The notes: generated by a model from the letters alone, not told the origin. A stretch of 64,000 bases of DNA from Ignavibacterium sp. (GCA_018335755.1 JAGXRK010000001.1:372001-436000); one strand, 5' to 3'. Numbered from the stretch's first letter, positions 7,602 to 16,944 are shown. Program-made: numbers and translations.

Positions 7602-9608
7602 ATGAATCACATAATTGTAAGCACAATAACAGATCAGTGCAAGAGATGTTACTCCTGTGTGAGAGAATGTCCTGCAAAAGCTATCCGTGTAATTGACGGA
7701 CAAGCACAGGTCATCTATGAAAGATGTATTGCGTGCGGACATTGTGTTAAAGTTTGTTCTCAGGATGCTAAACAGATTTATACAGAAATAGATCTTGCTG
7801 ACACATTACTTGAGATGGAAAATGTTGTAGCTATCGTTGCTCCTTCTTTTGCTGCTTCATTTCCCGATGAGTACAGAAAAGTTCCTACTGCATTAAGAAA
7901 ACTTGGATTTGAAAAAGTAATTGAAACTGCTTTTGGTGCAGATCTGATTGCTAATGATTATATGAAAGAGATTCACAATGATAATGGAAAAACAATTATT
8001 AGCTCTGCCTGTCCTGCAGTAGTGAGTTTCATTCAAAAGTATTATGTGAATCTTGTACCTAACCTGGCAAAAGTTGTATCTCCAATGATTGCACTGGGAA
8101 GATATCTTAAAAAAGAAGACGGGAATGTAAAAATTGTATTTATCGGTCCCTGTGTTGCAAAGAAAAATGAAGCCGAAGATGAGAACGTTGCCGGAGTTGT
8201 TGATGCAGTTCTGACTTTTACAGAATTAAAAGAAATGTTCGATTGTAAGAATATAGTTGTTAATGAATGCGAGGAAAGTGATTTTGACGGTCCTCATGCA
8301 ATGATGGGGAAAGCTTATCCTCTTGCCGGCGGATTATTAAAAACCACAGATGTGAATGATGATATTCTTGAAAAAGATATAATTGTTGTTGAAGGAAAGA
8401 AAAAAGTTGTTGAGATAATAGAGGAGATTGCCAACAATCATATCAACGCAAAGTTTACAGATATTCTGTTTTGTGAGGGATGTATTAGCGGTCCCGCTAT
8501 AGATTCCGAGCTGAATTATTATGCAAGACGCGAAAAGGTTATCAATTACATAGATGAAAAACTTCACTCAACAGATAAGCGGGTATGGAAAAGCAATCTT
8601 TATAATGCACGAAAACTTGATCTTACAAGAAAGTTTAAAGTTGATAACCAACGTAAACCAATGCCCGATGAAGAAGAGATTAAAAAAATTCTTGCGGATA
8701 CTAAAAAGTTTACAGTAAAAGACGAACTGAATTGTGGTGCCTGTGGTTATGTCAGCTGCCGTGAGTATGCGATTGCAATTGCAAAAGGACTTGCAGAAAA
8801 GGAAATGTGTCTTCCGTTTCTTATAGATCAACTAGCGGATGCTTATCATAATTTGAGTAATACTCAGGAACAGCTTAAGATTGCTGAAAAGCTTGCATCA
8901 ATCGGACAGCTTGCTGCTGGTGTAGCACATGAGATTAATAATCCTCTAGGTACAATTCTACTATATTCGTCAATGATGAAAAAGGATATTGAAAGAATAT
9001 TTAATAACGATCAGGCAGTTGAAGATATTGAATTGATAGTTGAAGAAGCAAAACGATGTAAAAACATCGTTTCAAACCTTCTTGATTTTGCAAGACAGGG
9101 CAAACTTCACATTAAAGAACTGGATTTGTCGGATATGCTGCACGATCTGATAAGATTGTCCTCACAGAATCCTGCAAGCAGGAATATTATATTCACATCA
9201 GACTTAAACGGATATTGCAGAATAAAAGGAGATGAGGATCAACTTAGGCAGGTATTCGTAAATATAATCAATAATGCCTGTGATGCAATGCAGGATGCAG
9301 AAGAGAAAGAGTTAAAGGTATCATTGTTAAACAATGATAGTGAAGTGGTGATTGAATTTGAAGATACAGGAAAAGGTATTCCACACGAAAATTATGGAAA
9401 AGTGTTTACACCATTCTTTACAACAAAAAGTATTGGCAAAGGTACCGGGTTAGGATTAGCTATTTCCTACGGAATTATAAAAATGCACAGGGGAAGTATT
9501 AATTTTACAACTGAAGTAAATAAAGGGACAAAGTTTATTGTTAAATTGCCAAAGAATCCTGAAGCTGTCAGTTCAGGAGGTATTAAAGGAGTTATAAATA
9601 ATGAGTGA
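7602..9608 (+). CDS. putative H2-sensing [FeFe]-hydrogenase-like domain fused to a histidine kinase
   Basis: A 668-residue fusion. Two [4Fe-4S] ferredoxin motifs come first (CKRCYSCVREC at 13; CIACGHCVKVC near 42). Then a divergent H-cluster domain: SSACPAV near 135, GPCVAKKNE near 182, FCEGCISGP near 289. A CGACGYVSC..C [4Fe-4S] domain (PF04060 type) lies near 377-402. Last comes a kinase: HisKA with VAHEINNP (His near 442) and an HATPase with NACDA, DTGKGIP and GKGTGLGLA. In sensory (group C, HydS-type) hydrogenases the proton-relay Cys is replaced by Ala, exactly as here (ACP for CCP), while the cluster Cys remain. So it probably binds an H-cluster and signals H2 or redox state to its kinase. 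It has no membrane segment. It overlaps the next receiver gene by 8 bases. Confidence 0.88.
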   Translation: MNHIIVSTITDQCKRCYSCVRECPAKAIRVIDGQAQVIYERCIACGHCVKVCSQDAKQIYTEIDLADTLLEMENVVAIVAPSFAASFPDEYRKVPTALRKLGFEKVIETAFGADLIANDYMKEIHNDNGKTIISSACPAVVSFIQKYYVNLVPNLAKVVSPMIALGRYLKKEDGNVKIVFIGPCVAKKNEAEDENVAGVVDAVLTFTELKEMFDCKNIVVNECEESDFDGPHAMMGKAYPLAGGLLKTTDVNDDILEKDIIVVEGKKKVVEIIEEIANNHINAKFTDILFCEGCISGPAIDSELNYYARREKVINYIDEKLHSTDKRVWKSNLYNARKLDLTRKFKVDNQRKPMPDEEEIKKILADTKKFTVKDELNCGACGYVSCREYAIAIAKGLAEKEMCLPFLIDQLADAYHNLSNTQEQLKIAEKLASIGQLAAGVAHEINNPLGTILLYSSMMKKDIERIFNNDQAVEDIELIVEEAKRCKNIVSNLLDFARQGKLHIKELDLSDMLHDLIRLSSQNPASRNIIFTSDLNGYCRIKGDEDQLRQVFVNIINNACDAMQDAEEKELKVSLLNNDSEVVIEFEDTGKGIPHENYGKVFTPFFTTKSIGKGTGLGLAISYGIIKMHRGSINFTTEVNKGTKFIVKLPKNPEAVSSGGIKGVINNE

Positions 9609-10017
9609 TTTAAAAAATAAAAAAGTATTGCTGGTTGATGATGACCTTGATCTTCTGGAACAGCATAAATTATTATTTCAATCTAAAGGTTACGAAGTTG
9701 TAACAGCCGATAATTCTAAAGAAGGATTTGAAGTTTTTAAAAGAGAAAAACCGGATGCCGCTGTTATAGATCTGATTATGGAACAGCATGATTCCGGATT
9801 TATTCTTTGCTATAAAATAAAAAAGGATGAATTCGGGAAAACTATTCCTGTTTTTATGTTGACTTCCGCCGCTTACGATACCGGTTACAAATTCAGCTCG
9901 GCAACTGATGAAGAAAAAGAGTGGATCAAGGTTGATGAGATAATTCATAAACCCGTTGTGATAGATGATCTTGTTGAAAAGATTGAAAACTATCACGAGA
10001 TGAGACAACATGAGTGA
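9601..10017 (+). CDS. receiver-only response regulator (partner of the H2-sensor kinase)
   Basis: A single CheY-like receiver domain of 138 residues: acidic pocket VDDDLD, phospho-acceptor Asp in AVIDLIMEQ, Thr in FMLTS and Lys in IHKPV. It has no DNA-binding or enzymatic output. Its start overlaps the kinase stop, so the two are translationally coupled and it is the likely first phosphoryl acceptor. The insert around the Thr (SAAYDTGYKFSSATDEEKEW) is also seen in the other receiver-only genes of this type. It probably passes the signal by protein contact or through the hybrid kinase that follows. Confidence 0.88.
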   Translation: MSDLKNKKVLLVDDDLDLLEQHKLLFQSKGYEVVTADNSKEGFEVFKREKPDAAVIDLIMEQHDSGFILCYKIKKDEFGKTIPVFMLTSAAYDTGYKFSSATDEEKEWIKVDEIIHKPVVIDDLVEKIENYHEMRQHE

Positions 10018-10076
10018 TTTCTGGATGCATGATTCTGGTGGAGTTTCTAAAAGTCTTTAATTGTTAGTCACTGCTC

Positions 10077-10106
10077 AGTATCCAGTATCCAGTATCCAGT
10101 ATCCAG
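10077..10106. repeat. four tandem AGTATCC heptamers
   Basis: AGTATCC is repeated four times at 10077-10104, followed by AG. It lies in the 198-base gap between the receiver gene and the hybrid kinase. The same words (AGTATCCAG, GGATACC) appear scattered at 34679-34768 and 35342-35407, which marks a dispersed repeat family. There are no spacers, so it is not a CRISPR array. Confidence 0.8.
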
Positions 10107-10215
10107 AACCTAGTTTCCGTTTAACAAAAGTTTACAATCATCATCTGTTGCTTGGATAACTGTTTTCTTTTTTTGAATTTTGAACTCGTAATTTTTTCAA
10201 ATATCCGCTTACGGA

Positions 10216-11712
10216 ATGGATAACAACTATAAACCTACGGTTTTAATAGTAGATGATGAAAAAGGTCTTAGACTTGGAGCAAAAAGACTTTTAACAGGCG
10301 AGGGGTATGAGGTAACTACTGCCGAAAACGGAACAGAAGGAATCAAATACGGTACTTCACAGGAATTTGATCTAGCAATTATAGATCTTAAAATGCCGGA
10401 TATTGACGGGCTTGAAGTTCTTAAACGTATCCGCGAAAAATATCCCAATACTGTCTGCTTTATTGCCACAGCTTATGCCAGTTATGAAACCGCAATTGAA
10501 TCAACAAAAATCGGTGCACAGAGTTATATACCAAAACCATTTACTCCCGAAGAACTTCTTCAACATCTGAAGGAAGGATATTCGAAACGACTTATCCTTC
10601 TGGAAGCCGAAAAGTGGCAGAAGGAACGTGAAGAAAGACTCCTCGAAGTAGCCTTTGAGAAAACCAGACTTAACACTATTATAAACTCTATTACCGATGG
10701 AGTACTCGTTGTAAATAAGGAGGGACTTGCAGTACTTTTTAATCCAGCCGCATTACATTTCCTTGAACTGGATAAGATAATCGTTGAGGAGTATATTCTT
10801 GATAAACTGCATCCGGAAATTCTTGAACTTATTAATAAATTCCTTACAACAAAAAAACAGGAATTAAAGTCATATTCCATTCAACTCGAACTTAAACCTA
10901 ACCGTGAGTTTTTTATTGAAGCTACAGCCTCACCGGTTCATCATCCCGGCAATAACCTAGCTGGTGTAGCGATAGTATTTAAAGATATAACAGAGTTAAA
11001 AAGGATTGAACTGATAAAATCACAATTTGTATCGATGGTGTCACACGAACTTAAGGCTCCAATTGCTGCCGTTTACGGATTTCTGAAATTATTCAACGAT
11101 GATTCCATAATGCTGACTGATATGCAGCGAAAGGAATATGAAAACAGATCAATGATCAGACTTGACGGCTTGCTTAAAATGGTAAATGATCTGCTGGATA
11201 TTTCAAGAATGGAACTTAAAACCGTTAGGAGAGAAATTAAAGAAATAAATATTCCCGATATTATTCATTCGGTGCTTGAACTATTTCAACTTGAAATTAA
11301 GAATAAAAAACTTGAAGTCAATCTGAATATCGAACAGAATGTTCATAATGTATTTGCAGACTCAGATGAAATTAACAGACTTTTTACAAACCTGATATCA
11401 AATGCTATAAAATATAATAATGATCTTGGTTTAGTAAACATTAATATTAAAACTTCTGGCAATTTTGTAGAAACAGAAATTAAAGACAGCGGCATTGGGC
11501 TTAAACCCGAAGAAAAAACAAAATTATTTTCAGAATTCTTCAGAGCAAAGAATGAAAAAACTAAAAACATTGGCGGAACCGGTTTAGGACTGTCAATTGT
11601 AAAAAGAATAGTAGATTCATATTCGGGTAAAATAGAAGTCGATTCAGAATATGGTGAAGGAACATCTTTCAGGATATATCTTCCATTTACCAATGACGTA
11701 ATTGAAAATTAA
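10216..11712 (+). CDS. response regulator-PAS-histidine kinase hybrid
   Basis: A cytoplasmic 498-residue protein. An N-terminal receiver (VDDEKGLRLGAKRLL, Asp in AIIDLKMPD, Lys in YIPKPF) spans residues 1-125. A short coiled linker rich in Lys/Glu leads to a PAS domain (about 150-265; INSITDGVLVVNKEG..FNPAAL, GVAIVFKDITE). A HisKA domain follows with VSHELKAPIAAVYGF and an HATPase with NAIKYN, DSGIGL, GGTGLGLSIVKRI. A receiver in front of a kinase fits a phosphorelay step after the H2-sensor kinase two genes upstream. It is separated from the operon by 198 bases holding a heptamer repeat, so it may have its own promoter. No DNA-binding output is attached. Confidence 0.88.
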   Translation: MDNNYKPTVLIVDDEKGLRLGAKRLLTGEGYEVTTAENGTEGIKYGTSQEFDLAIIDLKMPDIDGLEVLKRIREKYPNTVCFIATAYASYETAIESTKIGAQSYIPKPFTPEELLQHLKEGYSKRLILLEAEKWQKEREERLLEVAFEKTRLNTIINSITDGVLVVNKEGLAVLFNPAALHFLELDKIIVEEYILDKLHPEILELINKFLTTKKQELKSYSIQLELKPNREFFIEATASPVHHPGNNLAGVAIVFKDITELKRIELIKSQFVSMVSHELKAPIAAVYGFLKLFNDDSIMLTDMQRKEYENRSMIRLDGLLKMVNDLLDISRMELKTVRREIKEINIPDIIHSVLELFQLEIKNKKLEVNLNIEQNVHNVFADSDEINRLFTNLISNAIKYNNDLGLVNINIKTSGNFVETEIKDSGIGLKPEEKTKLFSEFFRAKNEKTKNIGGTGLGLSIVKRIVDSYSGKIEVDSEYGEGTSFRIYLPFTNDVIEN

Positions 11713-11748
11713 ATAATTACTTTCACACATTATATATCAGGGGATAAC

Positions 11749-14700
11749 ATGAAAAATTTATGCTCGTTTCTTTTCGTTTTATTATTTAGCTGCATACAGG
11801 TAAATATCTTTGCTGCAGATCCTCCGGAGGGTATATCATTAACTAAAAACAGCAATGGTTACCTTGTTCAATTTACTTTACCAACATATAATCTTGTCAC
11901 AGTTAAAGGCGGTAATGAAAATTTCTACCGGATTATTATTGATGAATATGGTATTACTCCGGAGGATGGTCTTCCGGAATTACCGCTTGTTTCGTTCAAT
12001 CTTTTTATTGCAGATGATGAATCACAAACTTCTTTTGAAATACTGAACACAAAGAGTAAAGAGATTGAATTAGACAAACATATTTTCCCTAAACAAATGC
12101 CGTGGCAAAAAAGTAAACCAATATCGGACAGACCATTTACTATTAATTCACAATACTATCAAACAGAAGGAATACAAGTTCCTTTTGTAAAAATTTCTGA
12201 GCCATTCATTATTGGCGGTGTAAAAGGTGTGATGGTAACTATCTATCCGTTCTCTTATAATCCGCTGGAAAAGAAACTAACAATAATTACGGAGGGAAGT
12301 TTTGATATATTACTAAGCAGAATACCTGCCACAGAAGAATCGAAATCAAAAACATTTAATAGCTTTCTTAATGGAGTCTTTGTTAATTATGATGGCATTC
12401 CTTCCGATGCTATGATGAGATATCTTATTATTACTGATCCCCAATTTGAGGCAGGACTTGCTGCCTTCAAAACTCATAAAGAAAACTTTGGATGTGTTGT
12501 TGATCTTTTTACTACCGCAGCAACAGGAACATCAACTACTGCAATTAAAAACTTTATTCAAAACAGGTATAATGATCCGGGTATTCGACCTGAGTATGTA
12601 TTACTTGTCGGGGATGTTCAGCATATACCTGCCTGGGTTGGCTCAGGAACTGGCAGTCCATATACGGATTTAAAGTATGTACAGCTTGAAGGCACCGATC
12701 CCTTTGCTGATGCATTTATCGGCAGATTTTCTGTAACAAGTACAACGGAACTTCAGAATGCAATTAATAAAACTATTTACACAGAAATTAATATTTCTAC
12801 AATCCCTAAGAAAAATGTTTTTTGTGCATCAACTGATAATTATCAGATTTCAGAAGGAACTCATAACTATGTTATTAATAATTGGTTTGATCCTCAGGGA
12901 TTCACAAATCTAAAACTTTATACAGTTACTTATAATGCTACAACTGCACAACTTATTACAGCCCTGAATGATAATCAGCGATTTGCAATTTATTCCGGCC
13001 ACGGCGGTGAATATTCATGGGCTGATGGACCAGCACTGAGCCAGGCGCAGGTAAGAGCTTTAACAAATTCAATTTATCCATTTGTGTATTCATTCTCTTG
13101 TGTAACAGGTTCTTATCATTTATCGGAATGCTTCGGTGAAACCTGGCTTCGAACCACAAACGGCGGTTCTACTTTTTATGGCTCATCTGTTAATTCCTAT
13201 TGGGATGAAGATGATGTGCTCGAAAAGAAATTAATTTATGCAATGTTTGAAGATGATCTGACCAGAGTTACTCCGATGTTTGATATGGCTAAAGTTTATC
13301 TTGCCAATCATTACGGCAGCATAACTGGAATGGTTCTGCGCTACATTGAAATGTATAACCTTATGGGTGATCCTTCAATGCCTACAATGAGACAAATTCC
13401 ACCTGACACTACTCCGCCTGATCCGATTGTTGATCTTACAACTGTTGATGCAACATCTAATTCAATTACATTGAACTGGACAGCACCTTATGATTCAACA
13501 TATGGCGGTGTTACAGCTTATGATATTCGTTATTCAACGACTATGATAAATAATGATAATGATTTCAATAATGCTCAGCAATTTATGTTTACCGGTCAAT
13601 CTGATTCAGCTGGCACTCCCAAAAGTTATGAAGCAACAGAACTTGAATTTAATACTACCTACTATTTTGCAGCAAAAGCTTTGGATATGTGGGGTAACAA
13701 ATCAGTAATGTCAAATGTTCCAACAGGCATAACACTTGTTACTCCAGTTGTTTCATTCAGTTCAGATTCAATGCATTGTTATGTTACGGTGGACACCCTT
13801 TATATTGATAGCCTTGTTTTATCGAATGTTTCATTACAAAACTCAACGCTTGACTACTCAATTGAATTAACTAATAATACTTTCCCGGATAACGTAAAAT
13901 TCCGGCTTGTTGGAGTAAATAATAATAGGGAAACCCTAGTTAATGAAAAGGGAAATGAAACTAACATCTATGGTTATAGTTTTAAAGGCAGCGGAGGACC
14001 TGATCTGTTTGGCTATGAATGGATAGACAGCAATGAACCTAACGGACCTCAGTATATCTGGAATGATATTACTACATCTGGAACGTTGGTTACAAATTGG
14101 ATTGCAACTGGCACATTTGAACCAAAAGATGAAGGATATGCAGGACCTTTCCAGTTAGGATTTGACTTCAAATTCTACGGTAACGTTAAGAACCAGGTGT
14201 ATGTAAGTTCAAATGGATTGCTATTATTCAATACAATCAGCCAGAATATATTTTCTAACGTCCAGATTCCAAATACAGCATTACCTAATGAATACATAGC
14301 ACCATTCTGGGATGACCTTGATGGAAGAACACAGGGTACTGTTCATTATAAGCAAGAAGGAAATAAGTTTGTTATACAGTTTACAAACTGGCAAAGATTC
14401 AGTGCAACCGGATCACTTACATTCCAGATTGTTCTTCAATCAAATGGGAAGATATACTTCTATTATAACAATATGAATGCTACCTTAAACTCGGCTACTA
14501 TTGGAATTGAAAATGCAGACGGAACAGATGGATTACAGGTCGCATATAATGCTAACTATGTTCAGAATAATCTTGCTGTGCAGATTAGTGCAGAACCTGA
14601 ATGGCTGAACATAGATCACTTTGCCGGAAGGATATATGCAGGTAATTCAGTTGCAATTATTATGACAATGGAAACTGAAGGCCTTGAAATGGGCGATTAC

Positions 14701-15360
14701 TCTATGGATATGGAAATAACTACAAATGACCCGCAGAATTCTTTTGTTGTTGTACCGATCTCAATGACTGTTGGTGTAATACCTGTTGAACTTGCTTCAT
14801 TCAGTGCAGATGTGAATGATGATAATGTGTTATTGAAATGGAAAACAGCAACTGAGTTGAATAACAGGGGATTTGAAGTAGAGAGAGCCTCCCTAAATCC
14901 CTCCAAAGGAGGGACTTCCGGACCATGGGGAAAAGTCAGTTTTATAGAAGGAAGGGGAACGACTACAGAAACAGCTCAATATAGCTATTCTGATAAACCG
15001 AAAACTCCTGGTAAATACATATACAGATTAAAACAAATAGACTTTGATGGAACTGTATCTTATAGTAATACAATTGAAGTTGATATTTCCGGTCCAACGG
15101 AATTTGCTTTGTATCAGAACTATCCAAATCCGTTCAATCCATCAACAACAATAAAGTTTGCTTTACCTGTTAGAACTAACTTAACTATAAATGTTTATAA
15201 CACACTCGGTGAAAAAATTTCTGAAATATTTAAGGGCGAAATGGAAACCGGCTATCACGAAGTTCAATTCAATGCATCGGGATTATCGTCAGGTATTTAC
15301 TTTTACAAAATAGAAAGTGAAAACTTTAACTCAACGAAGAAAATGATATTGATGAAATAA
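11749..15360 (+). CDS. secreted C25 (gingipain-like) peptidase with T9SS C-terminal domain
   Basis: 1203 residues with a Sec signal peptide (MKNLCSFLFVLLFSCIQVNIFA). A propeptide-like beta region (to about 215) is followed by the C25 caspase-like fold. Its beta-strand YVLLVGDVQHIPAW, catalytic His in YSGHGGE (near 418) and catalytic Cys in YSFSCVTGSYH (near 450) are visible. A fibronectin III domain (about 560-660) and beta-sandwich modules follow. The C-terminal type A sorting domain (NYPNPFNPSTTIKFALP .. SGIYFYKIE) directs export through T9SS. The ribosome site is CAGGGGATAAC, as at 18201. It likely acts as a cell-surface protease. Codons from 14888 carry a palindromic insertion. Its 3' end is nearly identical to that of the next gene. 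Confidence 0.9.
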   Translation: MKNLCSFLFVLLFSCIQVNIFAADPPEGISLTKNSNGYLVQFTLPTYNLVTVKGGNENFYRIIIDEYGITPEDGLPELPLVSFNLFIADDESQTSFEILNTKSKEIELDKHIFPKQMPWQKSKPISDRPFTINSQYYQTEGIQVPFVKISEPFIIGGVKGVMVTIYPFSYNPLEKKLTIITEGSFDILLSRIPATEESKSKTFNSFLNGVFVNYDGIPSDAMMRYLIITDPQFEAGLAAFKTHKENFGCVVDLFTTAATGTSTTAIKNFIQNRYNDPGIRPEYVLLVGDVQHIPAWVGSGTGSPYTDLKYVQLEGTDPFADAFIGRFSVTSTTELQNAINKTIYTEINISTIPKKNVFCASTDNYQISEGTHNYVINNWFDPQGFTNLKLYTVTYNATTAQLITALNDNQRFAIYSGHGGEYSWADGPALSQAQVRALTNSIYPFVYSFSCVTGSYHLSECFGETWLRTTNGGSTFYGSSVNSYWDEDDVLEKKLIYAMFEDDLTRVTPMFDMAKVYLANHYGSITGMVLRYIEMYNLMGDPSMPTMRQIPPDTTPPDPIVDLTTVDATSNSITLNWTAPYDSTYGGVTAYDIRYSTTMINNDNDFNNAQQFMFTGQSDSAGTPKSYEATELEFNTTYYFAAKALDMWGNKSVMSNVPTGITLVTPVVSFSSDSMHCYVTVDTLYIDSLVLSNVSLQNSTLDYSIELTNNTFPDNVKFRLVGVNNNRETLVNEKGNETNIYGYSFKGSGGPDLFGYEWIDSNEPNGPQYIWNDITTSGTLVTNWIATGTFEPKDEGYAGPFQLGFDFKFYGNVKNQVYVSSNGLLLFNTISQNIFSNVQIPNTALPNEYIAPFWDDLDGRTQGTVHYKQEGNKFVIQFTNWQRFSATGSLTFQIVLQSNGKIYFYYNNMNATLNSATIGIENADGTDGLQVAYNANYVQNNLAVQISAEPEWLNIDHFAGRIYAGNSVAIIMTMETEGLEMGDYSMDMEITTNDPQNSFVVVPISMTVGVIPVELASFSADVNDDNVLLKWKTATELNNRGFEVERASLNPSKGGTSGPWGKVSFIEGRGTTTETAQYSYSDKPKTPGKYIYRLKQIDFDGTVSYSNTIEVDISGPTEFALYQNYPNPFNPSTTIKFALPVRTNLTINVYNTLGEKISEIFKGEMETGYHEVQFNASGLSSGIYFYKIESENFNSTKKMILMK
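14888..14918. repeat. palindromic repeat inserted in frame in the peptidase gene
   Basis: CCTCCCTAAATCCCTCC followed by AAAGGAGGGACTTCC contains the perfect stem CCCTCC-AAA-GGAGGG (14899-14913). It encodes SLNPSKGG between EVERA and the WGKVSF strand of the stalk domain before the T9SS signal, where related proteins have a shorter loop. Its base composition is unlike the surrounding AT-rich codons, and no other copy was seen in this window. Confidence 0.5.
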
Positions 15361-15434
15361 GCCTCAACCCAATATCATACTTCAAGATACAGGAGGTTTA
15401 AAAAAACTTAAGGCACGAGCAAATCGTGCCTTTT
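15151..15434 (+). repeat. duplicated block, copy 1: T9SS signal codons plus terminator
   Basis: This 284-base block aligns without gaps to 16655-16938 (offset 1504). I count four mismatches by eye. It covers the last ~70 codons of the peptidase, the stop codon, the 3' untranslated stretch and the terminator hairpin. Confidence 0.9.
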
Positions 15435-15440
15435 TATTTT
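15410..15440 (+). terminator. rho-independent terminator after the C25 peptidase
   Basis: A perfect 9-bp stem, AAGGCACGA (15410-15418) and TCGTGCCTT (15424-15432), with a 5-base loop is followed by TTTATTTT. Confidence 0.9.
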
Positions 15441-15616
15441 ATGAAAAAATAATTCCAACTAATATTTACAGCGATGGCGGACAGGTTATTCATTAGAATA
15501 AGTATCTTGATTATTATTATTATTATTATTTAACAGAGACAGCAAAATGAACTCGAATATCTGAAGGCTTTTATTACTGAATAGTATAGAATCAAAATTG
15601 AGTTAGGAGAAACATT

Positions 15617-16864
15617 ATGAAAAATATCATTATAATAGTTTTATTGTGGAGTTTTAATGTTATTGGCTTTTCACAGTGGTTTGAACAGGAACCCAAAATC
15701 TATTCAGTCATATATAAGTCAATTACATTTACAAATAATAGTAATGGCACAATAGTGGGGACAAACGGCATAATTCTGCGCTCAACCAATGCTGGTGAAA
15801 GCTGGGACAGTCTTCATTATCCAATAAATTCTGATCTGGAAAAAGTTTTTTTTATTGATGATGCGAATGGCTGGATTGCTGGAGATAGTGGATTAATACT
15901 TAAAACTACAAATGGTGGTTTAGACTGGACAAGTTTAACAACTAATTTTAACGAAAAAATATTCTCGGTTTTTTTTGAAAGTAATACGTTCGGCTGGGTA
16001 GCTGGAAAAAATATTATATATAAAACAACAGATGGTGGAATCAACTGGCTTGAAAAGAAGAGAGACAACAACTGGTATTACGATCTGTACTTTGCAGATC
16101 AAAATAATGGCTGGGTGGTTGGGGATAGTGCAGCCTTCGGTATTATTTTAAGAACTACTGATGGCGGTGATAGTTGGAGTAAAATTTATGAAACTTATTT
16201 TGGTTATTTATCCAGCATAAATTTTACATCGCAAAATATTGCTTATGCTGCCGGGGAGAATAGTATTTTAGCCAAAACGACTGATGGAGGATTAACCTGG
16301 TTGGATAATGTTGTCATATCTCAGGGAGACTATGATTGGCAGGATTCTTATTTTATTGATGATAACATGGGATGGTTGGTAGATCTTTTTGGCGCGGTTG
16401 TAAAAACCAGTGATGGTGGTTTAACCTGGACGGAGCAGAATCCAAGATTTTTAACAACTGGTGGTCTATATTCGGTTTTCTTTTCAGACTCGTTAAATGG
16501 CTGGGCGGTTGGTGCTGGTGAATATCCGAATTTGTACGGAAGAATTATTCGAACGACTAATGGAGGCGTTACAGGAATTGAAGATGAAACGCAAATACCT
16601 GTGGATTATTTCCTATTCCAAAACTATCCTAATCCATTCAATCCATCGACAACAATAAAGTTTGCTTTACCTGTTAGAACTAACTTAACTATAAATGTAT
16701 ATAACACACTCGGTGAAAAAATTTCTGAAATATTTAAGGGCGAAATGGAAACCGGCTATCACGAAGTTCAATTCAATGCATTGGGATTATCGTCAGGTAT
16801 TTACTTTTACAAAATAGAAAGTGAAAACTTTAACTCAACGAAGAAAATGATATTGATGAAATAA
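15617..16864 (+). CDS. secreted YCF48/BNR-like beta-propeller protein with T9SS C-terminal domain
   Basis: 415 residues with a signal peptide (MKNIIIIVLLWSFNVIGFSQ). The body is about six to seven repeats of a GWxxGxxGxIxKTTDGGxTW motif, for example NGWIAGDSG, TTNGGLDW, GWVAGKNI, TTDGGINW and TSDGGLTW. This is the mark of YCF48-like/BNR propellers. The end is a T9SS type A domain (NYPNPFNPSTTIKFALP) whose sequence matches the upstream peptidase except for one residue (Leu for Ser). A cell-surface role in binding or adhesion is inferred; no catalytic residues are seen. Seven tandem ATT units lie upstream at 15510-15530. Confidence 0.88.
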   Translation: MKNIIIIVLLWSFNVIGFSQWFEQEPKIYSVIYKSITFTNNSNGTIVGTNGIILRSTNAGESWDSLHYPINSDLEKVFFIDDANGWIAGDSGLILKTTNGGLDWTSLTTNFNEKIFSVFFESNTFGWVAGKNIIYKTTDGGINWLEKKRDNNWYYDLYFADQNNGWVVGDSAAFGIILRTTDGGDSWSKIYETYFGYLSSINFTSQNIAYAAGENSILAKTTDGGLTWLDNVVISQGDYDWQDSYFIDDNMGWLVDLFGAVVKTSDGGLTWTEQNPRFLTTGGLYSVFFSDSLNGWAVGAGEYPNLYGRIIRTTNGGVTGIEDETQIPVDYFLFQNYPNPFNPSTTIKFALPVRTNLTINVYNTLGEKISEIFKGEMETGYHEVQFNALGLSSGIYFYKIESENFNSTKKMILMK

Positions 16865-16938
16865 GCCTCAACCCAATACCATACTTCAAGATACAGGAGG
16901 TTTAAAAAAAGTTAAGGCACGAGCAAATCGTGCCTTTT
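16655..16938 (+). repeat. duplicated block, copy 2: T9SS signal codons plus terminator
   Basis: This is the second copy of the block at 15151-15434. Differences are at ATGTAT/ATGTTT, GCATTG/GCATCG, AATACC/AATATC and AAAGTTAAGG/AAACTTAAGG. Identity drops on both sides, upstream in AATCCATTCAATCC and downstream after the T-run. Confidence 0.9.
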
Positions 16939-16944
16939 GGTTTT
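16914..16944 (+). terminator. rho-independent terminator after the YCF48-like gene
   Basis: The same 9-bp stem as the upstream copy (16914-16922 with 16928-16936) is followed by TTGGTTTT. Confidence 0.85.

Noticed and set aside
10077..10106. CRISPR array
   Set aside because: The repeat unit is 7 bases with no spacers and no cas genes.
15510..15530. Seven tandem ATT units as a phase-variation tract
   Set aside because: It is upstream, short, and trinucleotide, so it cannot shift a frame; likely a simple AT-rich repeat.
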